Below are positions 15,789-18,347 of a stretch of DNA of 18,347 nt, in pieces. How positions within the stretch are numbered: position 1 is the first letter of the stretch; every line of letters begins with the position of its first letter. The stretch lies in the NCBI GenBank assembly GCA_030528665.1, contig JAUMYK010000021.1, positions 1-18,347 of the forward strand, written 5' to 3'. Under the pieces are notes generated by a model. It was not told the DNA's origin. It worked only from the letters and a program-made list of their open reading frames with translations, and did no database searches. Made by a program: the position numbers and the translations under genes. This stretch comes from a bacterium (GTDB taxonomy: Bacteria > Patescibacteria > JAEDAM01 > Absconditabacterales > Absconditicoccaceae).

Positions 15789-16301
15789 TTATTCAGCTTT
15801 TAAGAGCATTTTGAAACTTTCCTGCTTCCTCAAAAGCTCATATTCAAAACGCTGCTTACCGACAGTCATACAGTAAAAATTCTCTCCCTCTGGTAGCAAA
15901 TACTGAATACCTTCCTCTTGAAAATCTACCATAAAAACCAAGAGAATCGTCCTCCTCTGCCCATCATACCAAAAGTTGACAGGCACTATACAGTCTCCAT
16001 TGGGAGTAAGGGTTGGAATTACATCAATTCCCAGCCCCTCAAAGCCAAAAACTTTCCCATCTCTGGTTCCAGATTCAAAAGAAAGAAATTCTGGATTTTG
16101 AATATCTGTTTTTACCTGTTCCAAAGCAGTATGTACTTGGGAGGGAGTCAGTTTTCTCTCTTTTTTACTGAGTTTTTCCTCAAAGCTCAGCAAGCCCTCT
16201 AATCCACTTCCAGACTGAGATTCTTGCATCAACTGCAAAATCCCTTGATCCAGTGTGGTATTTGCAAGATTATTTCCTTGCTTTTTTTCGAGTGTTGTCA
16301 T
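15789..16301 (-). CDS. 170-aa protein, unknown function
   Basis: A 170-residue soluble protein ending in TAA, with no UGA codons. An N-terminal helical part (to about residue 75) is followed by what looks like a beta-rich domain (SGTRDGKVFGFEGLGIDVIPTLTPNGDCIVPVNFWYDGQRRTILLVFMVDF). No catalytic motif or membrane segment is evident. The leader is pyrimidine-rich (TTTTATTTCCTTACTCC), without Shine-Dalgarno. Middle gene of the operon, 24 nt after the first. Not recognised. Confidence 0.82.
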   Translation of the reverse strand: MTTLEKKQGNNLANTTLDQGILQLMQESQSGSGLEGLLSFEEKLSKKERKLTPSQVHTALEQVKTDIQNPEFLSFESGTRDGKVFGFEGLGIDVIPTLTPNGDCIVPVNFWYDGQRRTILLVFMVDFQEEGIQYLLPEGENFYCMTVGKQRFEYELLRKQESFKMLLKAE

Positions 16302-16325
16302 CTTTTTTGGAGTAAGGAAATAAAA

Positions 16326-16604
16326 TTACAAAGCATCAAACATTGCATCTAGATTTACAAGCTCTTCCTGATTTTGTTGAGCTTCCTTGGCTTTCATCGC
16401 CTCTACTTTTTGAAGTCTTTCTTTAAAATCCATCTTTTGGACTTCGGTATAGGTAGAATGCACATTCTCCCTAAAAATCTGATAGAGTTTTTCAAATACA
16501 TCAGGTGCAAGCTGATTATTCTCGATCAATGGTTTGAGTCCCCATCCCAATTTCCAATCAGGAAGAAAGTCAATTACCTGCAGCATAAATTCTTTTTTGG
16601 TCAT
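16326..16604 (-). CDS. 92-aa helical protein, unknown function
   Basis: A 92-residue protein starting MTKKEFMLQVIDFLPDWKLG, mostly helical, with a Lys/Glu/Gln-rich C-terminal helix (FKERLQKVEAMKAKEAQQNQEEL) and a final acidic segment. Ends in TAA; no UGA codons. First gene of the operon, about 27 nt downstream of the predicted transcription start. No Shine-Dalgarno. Family unknown; the short acidic end after a helix could be a partner-binding peptide, which is speculation. Confidence 0.8.
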   Translation of the reverse strand: MTKKEFMLQVIDFLPDWKLGWGLKPLIENNQLAPDVFEKLYQIFRENVHSTYTEVQKMDFKERLQKVEAMKAKEAQQNQEELVNLDAMFDAL

Positions 16605-16637
16605 ACGATAGCAATCTAAACTAAAGGATTCCTCTCA

Positions 16638-16665
16638 AGTATAGTCAGATTTCTTTTTTTGTCAA
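16638..16665 (-). promoter_or_regulatory. sigma70 promoter for the three-gene operon
   Basis: On the minus strand TTGACA (16665-16660) and TATACT (16643-16638) with a 16-bp spacer. The spacer ends with AAATCTGAC directly before the -10 box. Confidence 0.75.
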
Positions 16666-16701
16666 AAAAAGAGGAAGAAATCTAATAGCATTGATTTTCC
16701 A

Positions 16702-16729
16702 TTGACAGTCTCTACAAATTCACTATACT
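16702..16729 (+). promoter_or_regulatory. sigma70 promoter for murE
   Basis: TTGACA (16702-16707) and TATACT (16724-16729) with a 16-bp spacer, 31 nt before the ATG. Hexamers and spacing are identical to the divergent promoter at 16638-16665, so the two units may be co-regulated. Confidence 0.78.
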
Positions 16730-16760
16730 GCACAAAAGTTTTATCTCCCTCATCATCAGG

Positions 16761-18071
16761 ATGAAAACCTTGATCAAAAAAGTTATTGCCTATGATAAGC
16801 TCTACCCTATGGTTAAAAATTCAGCTTTCTACCATTTTTTCAAAAAGACCCAAGCCTGAATTGCTCGCTCGCTCTATGATAACCCTGCGAAATCCTACTT
16901 TATCATAGGAGTAACAGGTACTAACGGGAAAACCACAACCGTTAACTTGATCCATAAAATCCTCAATGATCATCTTGCACCGACTGTTGCGGTCAGCACA
17001 GCAGATATTAGAATCTGATCTACTAAGCTGAATAATCTCAAAAAGATGACCTCTCTAGATGCCTTTGATCTGCAAGCACTCCTCTCCACTGCAAAAAATA
17101 ATGGCTGTCAAGTAGCGGTGCTTGAAGCCAGCTCTCAGGGACTCGATCAACATAGATTTGAAGGGCTTGAATTTGATGTGGCTGTACTGATCAATATCAC
17201 GCACGAACATCTCGACTATCATGGCACTATGGATAACTATGCAGAGAGCAAAAAACTCCTCTTCAAAAATGTACTCTCTAATACCAAACAAAATAAGTTT
17301 GGAGTTTTTCCTAGCGATGACCAGTACGGAAGAAAGCGATTTGAGGAGATGCCTTTTGATAAAAAGATCAATTTTTCACTCCAAGCCTCTAGTATTCTCA
17401 AAGCTACGCAAATTATTGAGTATTTAGATCATACTGAGTTTACCTTCTCCTATCTGGGGCAACTCCATCGTTGTAGCACTAAATTGCTTGGTGCCTATAA
17501 TGTAAGCAATATCCTTGCTGCAATGTCAGTCGGCATCCAAATTGGAATTGCTATTGAACAGATTATCGATTCAGTACAAGCATTTGAAGGCGTAGAAGGA
17601 AGGCTTGAGCCGATCATGCATAAGGGAGTACATTATTTCATCGACTTTGCACATACCCCAGATGGATTAGAAAAAACGCTTTCTTTCCTCCATGGACAGA
17701 AAAAAAGTTGAAAACTGATCACTGTTTTTGGAGCGCCTGGACAGAGAGATAAAGACAAAAGACCACTTATGGGAACAATCGCAAACCAATACTCAGATAT
17801 TCTGATTGCTACCGACGATGATCCTTCGAGTGAAAATAGACTTGAGATACTCCAGTCTCTTACTAGCAAAATCACCCAATCCAGCTTTGCTCAAGACAAA
17901 CCGCTCTATATCATCCCAGAAAGAGCCTATGCAATCCAGCTTTCCACTCAGCTCGCTCAGCCAGGAGATATTGTCGTGCTTGCCGGAAAGGGTCATGAAA
18001 AAGTCCAACTCACTAACTTTGGAAAAAGACCACGAAATGATAAAACGACGCTACTGTCCCTACTGAAATAA
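16761..18071 (+). CDS. murE: MurE-type Mur ligase (UDP-MurNAc-tripeptide synthetase), short N-terminus
   Basis: A 436-residue ATP-dependent Mur ligase. ATP loop GVTGTNGKTTT at about residues 50-60; central domain with EASSQGLDQHRFEGL and NITHEHLDYHGTMDNYAESK; then GAYNVSNILAA, VEGRLEPI, IDFAHTPDGLEKTL, VFGAPGQRDKDKRPLMG and LAGKGHE. These are the MurE order and spacing. The position of the DNPR/DNPA substrate motif reads ATDDDPSSEN, so the amino acid added (DAP, Lys or other) is not predictable. Only about 48 residues precede the P-loop, roughly half the usual UMAG-binding domain. Glycines 33, 86 and 317 are UGA. The enzyme adds the third residue of the peptidoglycan stem peptide in the cytoplasm. 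Own promoter and terminator. Confidence 0.9.
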
Positions 18072-18077
18072 CACTAC

Positions 18078-18104
18078 AAGCATTCCCTTTGGGGGTGCTT
18101 TTTT
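18078..18104 (+). terminator. rho-independent terminator after murE
   Basis: AAGCATTCCC (18078-18087) pairs with GGGGGTGCTT (18091-18100), including two G-U pairs, around a TTT loop, followed by T-run. It lies 7 nt after the stop. Confidence 0.9.
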
Positions 18105-18189
18105 GTTTGTTCCTCCATATCATTACCAGTATCAATCCAGCACCCTATTTATCCTCAACACGAATCAATTGGATTCACTACCTTACTTT

Positions 18190-18325
18190 TTGTCATCCAG
18201 TCTTTCCCTCGCGAAGTTACGGAAAACTTGATTTGTCATTCTGCCTGTCCCGCACACAGTTGCGGAGAACTTGATTCAGGATATTAGCAATCAAAGAGAG
18301 ATTCCGGATCAAGTCCGGAATGACG
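18190..18325 (-). repeat. palindromic repeat cluster, inverted relative to the left end
   Basis: 18238-18282 is the reverse complement of bases 10-54 with two mismatches. 18301-18321 is the palindrome ATTCCGGA-TCAAG-TCCGGAAT, the inverse of 692-712. A further diverged CCCTCGCGAAGTTACGG unit lies at about 18206. The order of units mirrors the left cluster. Between the terminator and this cluster (18105-18190) I see nothing of note. Confidence 0.85.
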
Positions 18326-18347
18326 AGTAACTGCAACTCTTCACTCT

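Noticed and set aside
190..18071. UGA as selenocysteine or tryptophan
   Set aside because: UGA positions match conserved glycines, no SECIS-like element follows, and TGG is used normally for tryptophan.

Overview
The window reads as a chromosomal segment of a UGA-recoding Patescibacteria/CPR bacterium, that is Absconditabacteria (SR1) or Gracilibacteria (BD1-5/GN02), which use genetic code 25. With the standard code most genes are chopped by in-frame TGA. Read as glycine, about 40 TGA codons restore family motifs: YIG in the GIY-YIG nuclease, QGQGIG in the GNAT protein, the loop after the Cys4 site in adenylate kinase, CGVGGSIG in HisRS and SIGGVSGN in AMP phosphorylase. Every gene then ends in TAA or TAG. 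The sequence alone does not decide between the two phyla.

Layout. (1) 1-790: palindromic repeat cluster (direct 55-bp copies, tandem 24-bp units) around a small GIY-YIG nuclease gene. (2) 848-4799, minus strand: serS, a GNAT acetyltransferase, an AstE/aspartoacylase-like zinc hydrolase and an SbcD-like metallophosphoesterase; the last three are overlapping or back to back. (3) 4971-5269, plus strand: two tiny overlapping membrane-protein genes ending in a terminator. (4) 5314-6898, minus strand: tyrS and a 92-aa gene with weak CutA resemblance. (5) 7042-11178, plus strand: an unknown 842-aa protein with peptidoglycan-binding-like repeats, then AMP phosphorylase. (6) 11283-11579: a 98-aa orphan with its own promoter and terminator. 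(7) 11694-14517, plus strand: hisS, a HIT protein, a Nudix hydrolase and a four-helix membrane protein. (8) 14620-15264, minus strand: adenylate kinase with a Cys4 zinc site. (9) 15379-16604, minus strand: three small unknown genes. (10) 16761-18071, plus strand: a MurE-type ligase with a short N-terminus and a terminator. (11) 18190-18325: repeats of the left-hand family, inverted.

Functional themes are translation (three aminoacyl-tRNA synthetases), nucleotide handling (AMP phosphorylase, adenylate kinase, HIT, Nudix) and peptidoglycan synthesis (MurE). Promoters can be read at most operon heads; seven have a spacer of exactly 16 bp. Many genes lack a Shine-Dalgarno sequence and instead have a pyrimidine-rich leader, often starting with a TCAGA/TCTGAC motif about 30 nt before the ATG. 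The + strand has more C than G in the stretches compared by eye.
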